Source: Phycisphaerae bacterium
GTDB taxonomy: Bacteria; Planctomycetota; Phycisphaerae; UBA1845; Fen-1342
Assembly (NCBI GenBank): GCA_028277645.1
Contig: JANQFV010000016.1
Span: 1 to 64,000 of the forward strand
Reading direction: 5' to 3'
DNA length: 64,000 nucleotides
Positions 46,487 through 55,561 of the stretch are shown in pieces. Under the pieces are notes generated by a model. That model was not told the origin of the DNA. It was given only the letters and a program-made list of their open reading frames with translations, and did no database searches. A program made the position numbers and the translations under genes. Positions within the stretch are counted from its first letter, which is position 1. Each line of letters begins with the position of its first letter.

Positions 46487-49400
46487 CTAGTGATCGAGGA
46501 ACTTGGAGATCATCAAATCGACGAACGGGTTGATATCCTCAAACCCGAGCGAACCGTTTCCGCTCAGATCGCCCGCGAGCGGGTTACATCCGGGATAGAG
46601 GATGGCGTATTCGTCGGGCTCCGTCAGAGCCGACACGAAGGCGTTGATGTCACCGAAGTCAACGCTGTCATCACAGTTCATGTCACCCAGGAGATACTCG
46701 CACTCATCGGGTACGCCGTTGGCGTCCTCGTCCAGGCTCGAACCGGTGTGGATGTCCACGTGGTCGGCCACGCCATTGCCGTTGCAGTCGCTGTAGGGCC
46801 GGAACCAGTCGATGATGGTCATCAGCACATCTTCCCGGTTCTGCTCACCTGAGATGGCCTCCCACGGGAACCCGAAGTAGACGGTCCGGTAGACCTCAGT
46901 CTCCTTGGAAATCGCAGCAATGCCGGCGTTGCCGTTGAACGCCGTCGCCGCCGTTGCGTCGGGTGTCACCCGATCGCTGTAGTTCGCAAACGGATAGCTC
47001 AGGCCGAGCGTTCCGTAGCTGCCGAAGACAGCGCCTTGCCCGCTGACGGCGGTCTGGCTGACGTCGCTCGACACCGACTGTGCGCCGAGATAGGTGCTGA
47101 TCATGGTCGTCAGCCCGCGGTCGTAGTAGTAATCCTGGCTGCTGATGAACAGGTTCTTGCCATCCGCCAGGAAGGCAGCCAGCGCCGTCTCGCCGGCAGA
47201 GCCGGGACCGGAATTGCCACCGTACGAATCACCGGTGAACCAGATCACCGCGCCATACTCGGCGAGGTCTTCTTCGGTCGGTTCACTGTCAGTCCCACCC
47301 GTGCTCCACACGTCGTAGTCCATGCCCAGCGAAGTCAGCGCGGTGGTATAGTGGGCCTGAACGTCCGGCGCGTTGTCGTCGTCGTCCACGAGCAGGATCG
47401 CTGTCAGCAGTCGCGTCGTGAACCGCCACGCCGCGGAGTATTCGCTGTCGCCGCAGCCATTGGTTGCCTTCACGCGCCAGTAATGCTCGACGGCCGGACT
47501 GAGTTGCGTGTCGACAGCGTGCATCGTGTCACCGAGCCCGCTCAGCGACAACACAATGTTCTGGAAGGTGCCGTCCGTCGCCACTTCGAGCGTGTACGTC
47601 TGCGCACCGGCCGCGGCACTCCAGGTGAGCGTCGGCCGCGTAGATACGTCGGTAGCACCGTCCGTCGGGGAAGTCAGGGCCGGAATACCCGGCAGACCTG
47701 CGGATACGCCCAATTGCGCCGGTTCCGACTTGGAATCGCCGGCGGTGTCGCCGAACACGTCAAAAGCGTAGTTGCCGGACGCCACGGAGCCGTCGACGGT
47801 AACGGTTATGGTGCTGGTCCCCGGGGGCGTGACCGGATTGACGTCGAACGACGCGGTCGCACCCGCCGGCAGCCCCACGGCGCTCAGCGTCACCGGGTCA
47901 GAGAAGCCCATGACCGAACCCACGTTGACTTGATAGTCGAACGAGTCCGGCGCACACACGGCGCCAGTAGCCGGCACGATCTCGAGCGTGTAGGTCGGAT
48001 CCAACGCGCAGTTGTAGCAGACCAGTGCGAAGTCCTGATCGGTTGCGTCGCCGAAACTGGGCACACCGTCGGAGTTGATATTCGTCGCAACGACGCGGAT
48101 GTTATACGTGCCGGGCGCCGTCGGCCCGATGAAAACGCCTTCGGTGTTGTTCTTGGTGTCCGCGGCGCCGCCGGCCTGCGACCAACCGTTGCTGTCAAAG
48201 GCGTTACCGCGATACGTCGTCCCACCGTCTTCAACGATCAGATCCAAGTTGTTGTTCCAGGCGGGCGTGCTGCCGCCAAGGCCGTGCCCCGGTGCGTCGG
48301 TCCAGACCAGCATCATGCGGATCGGCTGGTTCGGATCGTCCGCCGACACGAACTGACTCCACTCCTCGCCGGAACTGTCGAAGATAACGGGGTCATCGAA
48401 GTAACGTACCTGCACTTGCGGATCGAGCACGGCCGGCAGATCCATGCGGCCCCAACCCTGTTTGCTGTCGAACGGGTGTCCCAGCACGCCGCCGTCGGCG
48501 TCCAGATTGCCGGCCAGGTCACGCGCAACCGGCAGGAATGCGGCCTTGATCAGCGCCGGGCTCGGATCAACCGTGAAGCCGGGCAGTCCGCGGTAATATT
48601 CGATAAACAGCGCAACCGCACCGGCGACGTGTGGCGACGCCATGCTCGTGCCGCACATCAGACCATACGTGCTGGCCGTGATCGTCGAGTCGACCGAGCA
48701 GCCGGGGGCCACCATGTGTGGAATCGTGCGGCCATCCAGGGCCGGGCCGTGCGCGGAGTTCGCCGAGAGGTTGTTGATGTCCAGGTACTGCGCCCCACTG
48801 CCCGACTGCATCTTCGTCGAACCGATGTTGAACAGGTTCTTAGCTTCGTCGGGCGTTCCCTGCGAACTCACACCTCCGTTGCCGTTCATGAACGAAAGGA
48901 CGTACGTGAGCGGCTGATTGCCGGGCGTGTCGGCGTCGGCGTCGCGTACGCCGATGTCGACCTGCATGGTATCATCGTCGTAGCCCTGAGGCGTGCCCGA
49001 AGGTCCCCAACTGTTACCCGACAGCGACGCACCGTTGTTGTAGGAGTCTTTCATCAGCAGCAGCATGCCACCGGCCTGCGTGAACCACGGGCTGTAGACC
49101 TGCTCGACCATGTTCGCGCCGGGCGCGACGCCGAGACCACGCAGGAAACCGAAGCTGTCCGTTGTGCCCGACGAGCCGTCGGCGGCCATGATGCCGGCCG
49201 TGTGCGTTCCGTGGTTGTCGGTCGCGCTATTACCGCAAGTCGTGCCGGTGCAACCGAGGAAGCGATTAACGAGATCGGGGTGACCAGTCTGCACGCCGCC
49301 GTCCACGTTGGCCATGATCACGCCGGTGCCGTCCAGGCCGATGCCGGCCAGCCAGGTCTGATATCCCGGGAACGCCTGGTTCGAGCCGTTGACGTTGTTG

Positions 49401-50065
49401 GCACAGACCTGGTTGCTCATCTCGCTGCGGAGACCGCCATCCGTCGGTACGGGTCGGACGCTGTAAACGCCGGGGACCTGTGCAACGTCGGCGAGTTGCG
49501 CGGCCGTGCTGTCGAAGCTGACGATCGCGAACCGGTCATTGAGATTTCGCAGCCCACGAGTCTTGAGACCGAGCGACTCGATCTGAGTGCTCACCGCATC
49601 CGGGCGGGCGGCGCGAACCATGAGCGCACGCGCCTGCGTGGCCGTCTTCTCCGCGGAACGAAACGCGGGCAGCAGGCGATACGCCGGCAGGAACGGACCG
49701 GTCCAGCGGACCGCGGCAGCGCGTGCCGCTTGCGGCAACTGTTCGGCCTCACCCCAGACGACGTACGTATAGGGATGGATGTACTGCACGACGTGCAGCC
49801 CGCGCGCCGCGAGATCACCCAGCCACGCGTCGTCGGTCGCACCGACGTATTGCACAAGGTGCAGATCCGGGCCGGCCTGCCGCACAGCGTTCAGGCCCTC
49901 GGGCGCGGCCGGGACGCCGGCCAGCGGATCGAACCGCTGCTCACCGAGCGTGAGCACGTACTCCTCATTCTGCGGCGCGGCGGCGGCGGGCGGGCGGGCC
50001 TCGGTCAGACCTGCGCACGTCGCACACACCATCAGCGCACTGACGGCGATCACTCGTTTTCCCAT
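46487..50065 (-). CDS. Exported subtilisin-like (S8) protease with dockerin-like C-terminus
   Basis: The 1192-aa product has a signal peptide (about 1-24) and a long propeptide (about 30-210). The S8 domain has Asp255 (MANVDGGVQTGHPD), His285 (DNHGTHTAGIMA), the oxyanion Asn351 (LSGNSWGPSG) and Ser474 (CGTSMASPHVAGAVA). A beta-sandwich resembling the KP-43-type C-terminal domain (DLIVEDGGTTYRGN, DFALVCYNC) and an FN3-like domain (PTLTWSAAAGAQTYTLEVAT) follow. Next is an alpha/beta segment (ILLVDDDDNAPDVQAHYTTA), a DCNGNG repeat and the EF-hand cassette (GDMNCDDSVDFGDINAFVSA). ATG 50065 has GAGG upstream. It is a secreted protease kept at the surface. Confidence 0.93.
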   Translation of the reverse strand: MGKRVIAVSALMVCATCAGLTEARPPAAAAPQNEEYVLTLGEQRFDPLAGVPAAPEGLNAVRQAGPDLHLVQYVGATDDAWLGDLAARGLHVVQYIHPYTYVVWGEAEQLPQAARAAAVRWTGPFLPAYRLLPAFRSAEKTATQARALMVRAARPDAVSTQIESLGLKTRGLRNLNDRFAIVSFDSTAAQLADVAQVPGVYSVRPVPTDGGLRSEMSNQVCANNVNGSNQAFPGYQTWLAGIGLDGTGVIMANVDGGVQTGHPDLVNRFLGCTGTTCGNSATDNHGTHTAGIMAADGSSGTTDSFGFLRGLGVAPGANMVEQVYSPWFTQAGGMLLLMKDSYNNGASLSGNSWGPSGTPQGYDDDTMQVDIGVRDADADTPGNQPLTYVLSFMNGNGGVSSQGTPDEAKNLFNIGSTKMQSGSGAQYLDINNLSANSAHGPALDGRTIPHMVAPGCSVDSTITASTYGLMCGTSMASPHVAGAVALFIEYYRGLPGFTVDPSPALIKAAFLPVARDLAGNLDADGGVLGHPFDSKQGWGRMDLPAVLDPQVQVRYFDDPVIFDSSGEEWSQFVSADDPNQPIRMMLVWTDAPGHGLGGSTPAWNNNLDLIVEDGGTTYRGNAFDSNGWSQAGGAADTKNNTEGVFIGPTAPGTYNIRVVATNINSDGVPSFGDATDQDFALVCYNCALDPTYTLEIVPATGAVCAPDSFDYQVNVGSVMGFSDPVTLSAVGLPAGATASFDVNPVTPPGTSTITVTVDGSVASGNYAFDVFGDTAGDSKSEPAQLGVSAGLPGIPALTSPTDGATDVSTRPTLTWSAAAGAQTYTLEVATDGTFQNIVLSLSGLGDTMHAVDTQLSPAVEHYWRVKATNGCGDSEYSAAWRFTTRLLTAILLVDDDDNAPDVQAHYTTALTSLGMDYDVWSTGGTDSEPTEEDLAEYGAVIWFTGDSYGGNSGPGSAGETALAAFLADGKNLFISSQDYYYDRGLTTMISTYLGAQSVSSDVSQTAVSGQGAVFGSYGTLGLSYPFANYSDRVTPDATAATAFNGNAGIAAISKETEVYRTVYFGFPWEAISGEQNREDVLMTIIDWFRPYSDCNGNGVADHVDIHTGSSLDEDANGVPDECEYLLGDMNCDDSVDFGDINAFVSALTEPDEYAILYPGCNPLAGDLSGNGSLGFEDINPFVDLMISKFLDH

Positions 50066-50540
50066 GATGAACCTCAGATGTGTCTCAATCGACCAATCCC
50101 AGCGCTGGCCGGCTCGCCCTCCGCGAGCCGCCTGGCGGCACCGACGTCGGCAAACGCGTACGTCCGATCGCGCGCCCGATGCGCGTGCAAGCGACGCTGC
50201 ACGTTGCATCGACCATCCACGGCCACGACCGAACCGCGATTGCGCAGGTAAAGCCGCCAATCGGTACTAGTTTAGTGCTCTTGGTCAGCCAAGTAAAGCA
50301 GCATGTTTGTAACAGCAGATTGCGCAATCGCCCGCAACCCATTGTATTATAGCCTGTTACGTACGACACCATCAGCAAAAAGATCGCCGCTTCCCCCCCG
50401 ACAACGATCCGTCCGGGCGTTTGAGGAGTCCGATTGTCATTGACAATCGGGGAAACATGGTCGATATTGCAATTGGGCGCTGAAATTGGAGGCAGGGGGT
50501 CTCCTCGGCGCCCACCAGTCCGCCACCGTGGAGGTTTCTG
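50066..50540. other. Divergent intergenic region with promoter signals on both strands
   Basis: These 475 bp separate the divergent subtilase and secreted-protein genes and are AT-richer than the genes. On the minus strand a perfect TATAAT (50351-50346) lies ~280 nt upstream of the subtilase start, with a poor -35. On the plus strand a promoter with an overlapping palindrome is at 50430-50468. CTTGG-CTGA-CCAAG (about 50281-50294) is another short palindrome. No gene is supported here. Confidence 0.5.
50430..50468 (+). promoter_or_regulatory. Strong promoter with a perfect palindrome over the -35
   Basis: TTGACA (50440-50445), a 17-bp spacer and GATATT (50463-50468) make the best sigma-70-type promoter seen in the window, 72 bp before ATG 50541. 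CCGATTGTCA (50430-50439) and TGACAATCGG (50441-50450) are perfect 10-bp inverted repeats around one base and cover the -35. This has the layout of a dimeric repressor's operator. No regulator is recognised beside it. Confidence 0.65.
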
Positions 50541-51302
50541 ATGTCAATCACCGTTCGATTCACAGCGATCTGCGCGCTTTGTGCTGGCGCCGCTTTGGCT
50601 CTCGCGCAACCCGTGCCGCCGATTTGGCCGAATCACCCGGCGATCGACGTCGACACAAGCCAGCAAGGTGAGGGGCTTTACTCATTTGGCGATGACCTCA
50701 TCCAGTTCTTCCTGATTGAGGGCATCGAGGACGATTACTCATTCGAACTCGCGGACCCAGCCGGAAACGGATGGATACCCTGGACCGTTCAGGTGCTTCT
50801 GAATGACGGTGACGGGACCTATGTGCCGGTCGAATTTGCCACGGTCCACTCGTATCGCGTGCGCCCCGACGGTGTTTTGCCAACTGCAAGCTCCCAAGAC
50901 ACGATCGAGGAGATCACGCCTCTCGCAATCCACTTTGCCGGTCAAGTCAAGTGTTTCACGGTCGGATCGGTAAAATGCTGCTACTCGTACTACGAACGTG
51001 CGAATGGCGATTACCGAGTCACGGTTTATATCTGGCACAAGAATGAAGAGACTGGCAATTGGGATTTGAAGCTGTATCTTGACACCGGCTGGCTCGAGAA
51101 GCCGGAAGCGTCACCACCGCCCACCATCGAGACCGTGGTCGCCGAGATCGGCGCGTTCATCCTGGAAGTAGCGCCGGCGGCGGAATCCGAGGCGCGGGCC
51201 AGGCTGATGGACGTGTATCAGCAATTCGTCCAAAACCTCGCGGCAGTCCTGGACGAGCTTGGGCCGCCTGATGCCGAGGCTGCGGAGCAGGCCGTCGACT
51301 GA
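50541..51302 (+). CDS. Exported protein of unknown function
   Basis: Not recognised. The 253-aa product has a signal peptide (cleavage near LALAQPVP). The mature part is beta-rich to about residue 185 (DDLIQFFLIEGIEDDYSF, GDYRVTVYIWHKNEE) with Cys in KCFTVGSVKCCYSYY. A C-terminal helical tail (about 190-250, EIGAFILEVAPAAESEARAR) is acidic. There is no dockerin-like cassette, unlike the neighbours. Local GC is lower (one line counted at 48%). ATG 50541 has GGAGG upstream, and the strong promoter at 50430 should drive it. It is the only plus-strand exported gene of the island. Confidence 0.82.
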   Translation: MSITVRFTAICALCAGAALALAQPVPPIWPNHPAIDVDTSQQGEGLYSFGDDLIQFFLIEGIEDDYSFELADPAGNGWIPWTVQVLLNDGDGTYVPVEFATVHSYRVRPDGVLPTASSQDTIEEITPLAIHFAGQVKCFTVGSVKCCYSYYERANGDYRVTVYIWHKNEETGNWDLKLYLDTGWLEKPEASPPPTIETVVAEIGAFILEVAPAAESEARARLMDVYQQFVQNLAAVLDELGPPDAEAAEQAVD

Positions 51303-51423
51303 TCCACTTTTTGCTTCTTCCATTGGCGCAACACCATATAGACTACCGTCGACTAACGCCTCCTCGTCTCCTGGGGGGGCGTGACCTACCGCATCCTTCG
51401 GAACGAGCGGTGGCCTCCGCAAA

Positions 51424-52369
51424 TCAGCCCATCACAAGTAAAGCCACAAACGGATTGATGTCGTCGAAGCCGACGGAGCCATTGCAGTTGAGATCGCCGG
51501 CAGCGACCGGATCGCAAAGGAACGTGGAGACGATCACACCATCGATTGCGGCCTCCACGGTTCCCGCGGGAGCGTCGTCGGTCGCGGTGAAGCGAATCTG
51601 CATGGTCGCTGAGGGTGAGATCCCGGCGCCCGCGATCTGGCTCCAGCGAATCTTGGGGTGGAACCAGGTTTCGTCGGTGCTGAGGTGGAGACGATATACC
51701 TCCTTCCACGATCCGGCCGATCCGTCTTCACTCATCTCGACGACCACAGTGTCATCGTCGCCGAAGCTTGTTGTTGTACATGTACATCCAGAAGGTGAAC
51801 TCGGACTCTCGCCCGGACATGTCCAGTACCGGCGATGTCAGGATCACGCCGCCGTTATCCACATCACTCAAACCCGGCGAATTGTCGGTCAGATAGCACT
51901 GTCCGCTGCCGTCGCCGTCGGTCGCCGGCCCCTTGTCGAAGGCTCCGCTTGGCGGATACGGTACGCCGCGCTCCCAGTAGCCGGCGGTCGCGCCGTTGTC
52001 ACTGGTGGTCCAACCCTGATCGGTCTCAAAATCGTCGCTGAAGATCACGGTCATGGCACCAACAACTGGCGCATACACATCGGCGGGCGCGCCCCCGGGC
52101 ATTTGGACGATGCCGGTCGCCGTCTAGGTCACGTCGATCACTTCCGCGCCGGGCGGAATCGCGATCGGGAAGATCCGCATCGGAAGCTGCGGCGCGCCCG
52201 CCTCGTGCAATACGCCGAAACCGTCCATCATCGGCCGCTGACCAGCATCACTCTCGACGATCGTCAACGTTCCGAGCGGGATGTCCACGCTGATCCGCGA
52301 AACGCCGGCGTCGGCCAACGCGCTCGACCCGATCACGGCCCTCAGCAGCAGGCTAATCACGGCTCTCAT
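51424..52369 (-). pseudogene. Broken exported protein with dockerin-like C-terminus (C25-like remnant)
   Basis: Three remnants on one strand read as a single old gene. The first (start ATG 52369) has a signal peptide and the propeptide-like VSRISVDIPLGTLTIVESD, GAPQLPMRIFPIAIPPGAEV, then an in-frame TAG at 52126-52124. The same frame continues (MPGGAPADVYAPVVGAMTV, FSDDFETDQGWTTSDNGATA, FWMYMYNN) and breaks at about 51775 by a one-base shift. The last part resumes as FGDDDTVVVEMSEDGSAGSW and ends in GDLNCNGSVGFDDINPFVAL. The propeptide resembles gingipain-type (C25) proteins, whose ~400-residue catalytic domain is absent, so a large internal deletion is likely. The family call is tentative; the disruption is seen directly. 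Confidence 0.75.
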
Positions 52370-52494
52370 GACATGCGCTCCAAGCATCGGCCCGGGCCAC
52401 CACGTGGCGGTGCCAGCGCGCACCGCACACCGCCCGGCGAGATACCGGACCTGGATATCCGCATTTTATGGTGGGGAATGTGCGGGATGCAATG

Positions 52495-52554
52495 AAAAAC
52501 CCCCGCTGCGCACGCAAGCGTCGGCGGAACACCTGCGGTCCCGCCGACGCCTGC
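52495..52554 (-). terminator. Terminator of the propeller/beta-helix gene
   Basis: On the minus strand GCAGGCGTCGGCGG (52554-52541) pairs with CCGCCGACGCTTGC (52527-52514) over 14 bp with one mismatch, and GTTTTTC follows after a short GC spacer (T run at 52500-52495). It lies 20 bp past the stop at 52574. Confidence 0.65.
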
Positions 52555-52573
52555 GATTCACCTCGTGCAGCAG

Positions 52574-54745
52574 CTACAGAGCTCCGGTCAGAAGACCCAC
52601 AAAGGGGTTGATGTCTTCGAACCCAACACGGCCATCGATGCCGGTGTCACCCACCGGCGATCTGAACTCGTACGCGCCCATGTCAACCGTCACGGGCACA
52701 ATTCCAGCAGCGATTCCGGTGTCTGCCGTGCCCGGCCAGTTCAGGCGCCGGCCATTGCCCGCCAGGTCAACGAACAGATCGGGCGGAACGGCGGTCGTGT
52801 CACCAGCATCGATGCAGGGCGAGTCGACCCACAGTCGGTAAGCGTTGCCCGCCCAGGTGCCGGGAAGGCCGAGCGAACCACCCGGAACGACCAGCATGGG
52901 ATCGTCGCCGATGTTTCCGAGCCCCGCGTAGATACTCAGTCCCTCGATGCAACTGTACGTGACCGTGATCGTGCTGTTGCCGTCGCTCCAGATCTGGGCA
53001 GACTCGCCCGCACCGCTGCCGTCGACGTTGCCCCAGAAGACGCAGTTGGCGAAATCCACCGTACTCCTGAAACACGCGACACCGCCCCCAGCCCGTAGCG
53101 CGGTGTTGCCGAAGAACGTGCAATTGATGAACGTCGGTGTACTGTCCACGTTACGGACGGCGCCGCCGTCAGGATTGGCACCCACGTTGGCATGGTTGTC
53201 ATAGAACAGGCAGCCAACCACGATGGGGTTGCAGTTGACCTGATTCTCCATGCCGCCGCCGTCACTGGCGGTGTTGGAGCGGAAGATGCAATTGGCCACG
53301 TAGGGGCTGGCCCCATTGAAGTTGGCCATTCCGCCGCCATCGCCGCCCGCGTTCCCTTCGAAGATGCAGTCGATCACGGTCGGGCTGCTGCCGTCGTTGT
53401 GCATACCGCCATGATACGAACCACTCCCGATGTTCCCGCCGGTAATCGTGAAGCCCCGCAGGACCGTGTCCGGCCCTTCCCCGCTGACGCACCTGACGAC
53501 GCTGCCGCCCGTACCCACAATGGTCGTGACCTCCGGGCCATGCGCACTGCGCAACGTGATCGCCTTGCCCATCAGATCGATCGATTCGTTGTAGGTGCCC
53601 GGGCAAACGACGATCTCGTCGCCGTCGCCTGCGGCCACGATGGCCTCCGCGATGCTCGCGTAATCGCCGGTGCAGTCTCCGCAGACGCTGATCAGGCCCA
53701 TGAAACTCACCGGCGGCACGCGCGTCAGAATCGGGACGCCGACGTCACCGCCCATTGGGAGGTACGCCGTGCTGCCGTCGGCCGTCCATGCCGGACGGTG
53801 CTTGGCCCTTGTCATCGTGAAGCCAAGCTCCACTTCGCTGACCACCATCTGCCGAGGGAGCGAAAATATCTTTACAGTGTCCCCACCGGTCGCGAGCAGC
53901 GCGAACACGCCCAGCGGCTCGACGTAGAACCCCCAGTCCAGCGACGGATCACCAGCCGGAATCGGCCACGCGTCCACTACGCCGAGCGTCGCCGCCGCCA
54001 GCACCAGAATCGAGTTGCTGGAAATATCCGGGACGTAGACCCGGCTCCCGTCCGGCGACACGGAGAAGCCCGCGTCGCGGATGCCCGGCAGATCGACAGT
54101 ATTGACGACTTGCCACGTCGCCGCATCGATCTGATACAGCCGCTCCGTCCCCGAGTTGCGCGTCGTGACGTATACAAACGGATCGTTCGGCGCCTTGGCG
54201 AAGCGCCCCGGCTCACCGTTGAGCGGGATGCTCTGCACGACGGTGCAGGTTGTCGTGTCAACGACCTGAACGCTGCCGATGGCTCCCGTGCCAGGATCGT
54301 TCTCGCCCACGAAGAGATAGCGCCGCGCGTCGTCGAACAGCAGATCGTCGGTCCAACTGCCTACATTGAGATCACACCCGATCGCGCAGGAGTTGGGATC
54401 CACTTCGGAGACGTAGCCACCGTAATAGCGACTCACCCAGAGCCGGCTCCCGTCGGCCGATACCCGACCGGCCCACGGTACGCCCGCTACGTGACACTCG
54501 CCCAACATCAGCAGAGTAGTGGTATCGTAACAACGGAATCCGTCATCGTTTGGCGCATAGTTGTGTCGAACATACACCCGTGATTCGTCAGGCGTCAGGT
54601 CCGCACTGGTACACGCAACCGCAGGCAGCACGCCGGCGAATTCGTAGATTGTGCAATCGGTTCGGTCGGTTTGCGCGTGTGCCACGTCCGTCGTCAGACC
54701 CAGCACTACCGCACCCAGCATCAGCACTCTTGTAGTTCGCAGCAT
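52574..54745 (-). CDS. Exported beta-propeller plus right-handed beta-helix protein with a single EF-hand tail
   Basis: The 723-aa product has a signal peptide (cleavage near DVAHAQTD). An N-terminal YVTN-like propeller comes first (about 30-350, repeats such as VSADGSRLWVSRYYGGYVSE and VSPDGSRVYVPDISSNSI). Then a right-handed parallel beta-helix follows (about 370-690, GDEIVVCPGTYNESIDLMGK, FTITGGNIGSGSYHGGM, repeated NCIFRSNTASDGGGM). The C-terminus has only one EF-hand-like repeat (GRVGFEDINPFVGLL) instead of two. ATG 54745 has AGGAGG upstream. Propeller plus beta-helix suggests carbohydrate or protein binding at the surface; the ligand is unknown. Confidence 0.88.
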   Translation of the reverse strand: MLRTTRVLMLGAVVLGLTTDVAHAQTDRTDCTIYEFAGVLPAVACTSADLTPDESRVYVRHNYAPNDDGFRCYDTTTLLMLGECHVAGVPWAGRVSADGSRLWVSRYYGGYVSEVDPNSCAIGCDLNVGSWTDDLLFDDARRYLFVGENDPGTGAIGSVQVVDTTTCTVVQSIPLNGEPGRFAKAPNDPFVYVTTRNSGTERLYQIDAATWQVVNTVDLPGIRDAGFSVSPDGSRVYVPDISSNSILVLAAATLGVVDAWPIPAGDPSLDWGFYVEPLGVFALLATGGDTVKIFSLPRQMVVSEVELGFTMTRAKHRPAWTADGSTAYLPMGGDVGVPILTRVPPVSFMGLISVCGDCTGDYASIAEAIVAAGDGDEIVVCPGTYNESIDLMGKAITLRSAHGPEVTTIVGTGGSVVRCVSGEGPDTVLRGFTITGGNIGSGSYHGGMHNDGSSPTVIDCIFEGNAGGDGGGMANFNGASPYVANCIFRSNTASDGGGMENQVNCNPIVVGCLFYDNHANVGANPDGGAVRNVDSTPTFINCTFFGNTALRAGGGVACFRSTVDFANCVFWGNVDGSGAGESAQIWSDGNSTITVTYSCIEGLSIYAGLGNIGDDPMLVVPGGSLGLPGTWAGNAYRLWVDSPCIDAGDTTAVPPDLFVDLAGNGRRLNWPGTADTGIAAGIVPVTVDMGAYEFRSPVGDTGIDGRVGFEDINPFVGLLTGAL

Positions 54746-54911
54746 GGTAGCGATCCTCCTTACGAGTTTCCTTGATCCCGATGAACATTGAGCGACTTGC
54801 CGTCCCCCGCAGCGTGCGGAGCGACGTGTCCCGTTACTGTGATGTGCGGAAACCGCAGCTCGATCGCGCAGTGAGAACCGCAATCCGATGCGGTTTGTGG
54901 TCGCGAGTCGC

Positions 54912-54917
54912 TATACT
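54912..54917 (+). promoter_or_regulatory. Candidate -10 element for the sigma/kinase operon
   Basis: TATACT lies 38 bp before ATG 54956, compatible with a short leader. A matching -35 is not clear. Confidence 0.35.
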
Positions 54918-54955
54918 GGATGCCAACAGGATCTTCTCACGGTCGGGGAGACGGC

Positions 54956-55561
54956 ATGGCGGGCGATGGGCCGGGTGCGATTACGGAACTACTGGCTGCG
55001 GCCGGACGCGGTGATGGTGCGTCAACGGAGCGCCTCTGGCGGCTTGTCTACGACGAGTTGCATCAGGCCGCCCGGCGACAGATGGCCCGTGAGGGCTCCG
55101 GGCACACCCTCCAAACCACAGCACTGGTGAACGAAGCCTATCTACGCCTGCTCGGCAACGACCACGTCCACTGGAACAGCCGCCGACATTTTTTTGCCGC
55201 CGCCGCGAATGCGATGCGCCGTATCTGCATCGATTACGCACGTGCCAGAGGAAGCGCGAAACGCGGCGGCGGCGTCCGGCCGGAGCCCTTCGAGGACGGT
55301 CCGGGGATCTCCCACGACCCGGCCGAGGTGCTCGCCATCGACGATGCGCTCGAGAAGTTGCGGGCGGACGACCCGCGTAAGGCCGACGTGGTCATACTGC
55401 GCTACTTCGCCGGGCTAACGGTCGACGAGACGGCGCAGGCGCTCGAGCTCTCGCCGCGCACGGTCGACAGCGACTGGCGCTTTGCCCGCGTCTGGCTGTA
55501 CGAGGAACTGTCCAAGGGCGCCACGGATTCACATGACGTCACCCGACCTCAAGACGACTGA
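54956..55561 (+). CDS. Planctomycete-type ECF sigma factor
   Basis: The 201-aa product belongs to the ECF group expanded in planctomycetes (TIGR02999-like). Region 2 reads WRLVYDELHQAARRQMAR, GHTLQTTALVNEAYLRLLG, HFFAAAANAMRRICIDYARA. Region 4 reads ALEKLRADDPRKADVVILRY, FAGLTVDETAQALELSPRTV and DSDWRFARVWLYEEL. ATG 54956 has GGGGAG upstream. Its stop overlaps the start of a Ser/Thr kinase gene by 29 bp. Such sigma/kinase pairs are typical for this group, and the kinase is thought to control the sigma factor in place of an anti-sigma. Confidence 0.94.
   Translation: MAGDGPGAITELLAAAGRGDGASTERLWRLVYDELHQAARRQMAREGSGHTLQTTALVNEAYLRLLGNDHVHWNSRRHFFAAAANAMRRICIDYARARGSAKRGGGVRPEPFEDGPGISHDPAEVLAIDDALEKLRADDPRKADVVILRYFAGLTVDETAQALELSPRTVDSDWRFARVWLYEELSKGATDSHDVTRPQDD

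Noticed and set aside
47036..50251. Plus-strand open frame of 1071 codons opposite the subtilase gene
   Set aside because: It is the mirror of a high-GC gene; its product is Arg/Val/His-rich without domains or signal, while the minus-strand frame has the full S8 triad and signal peptide.
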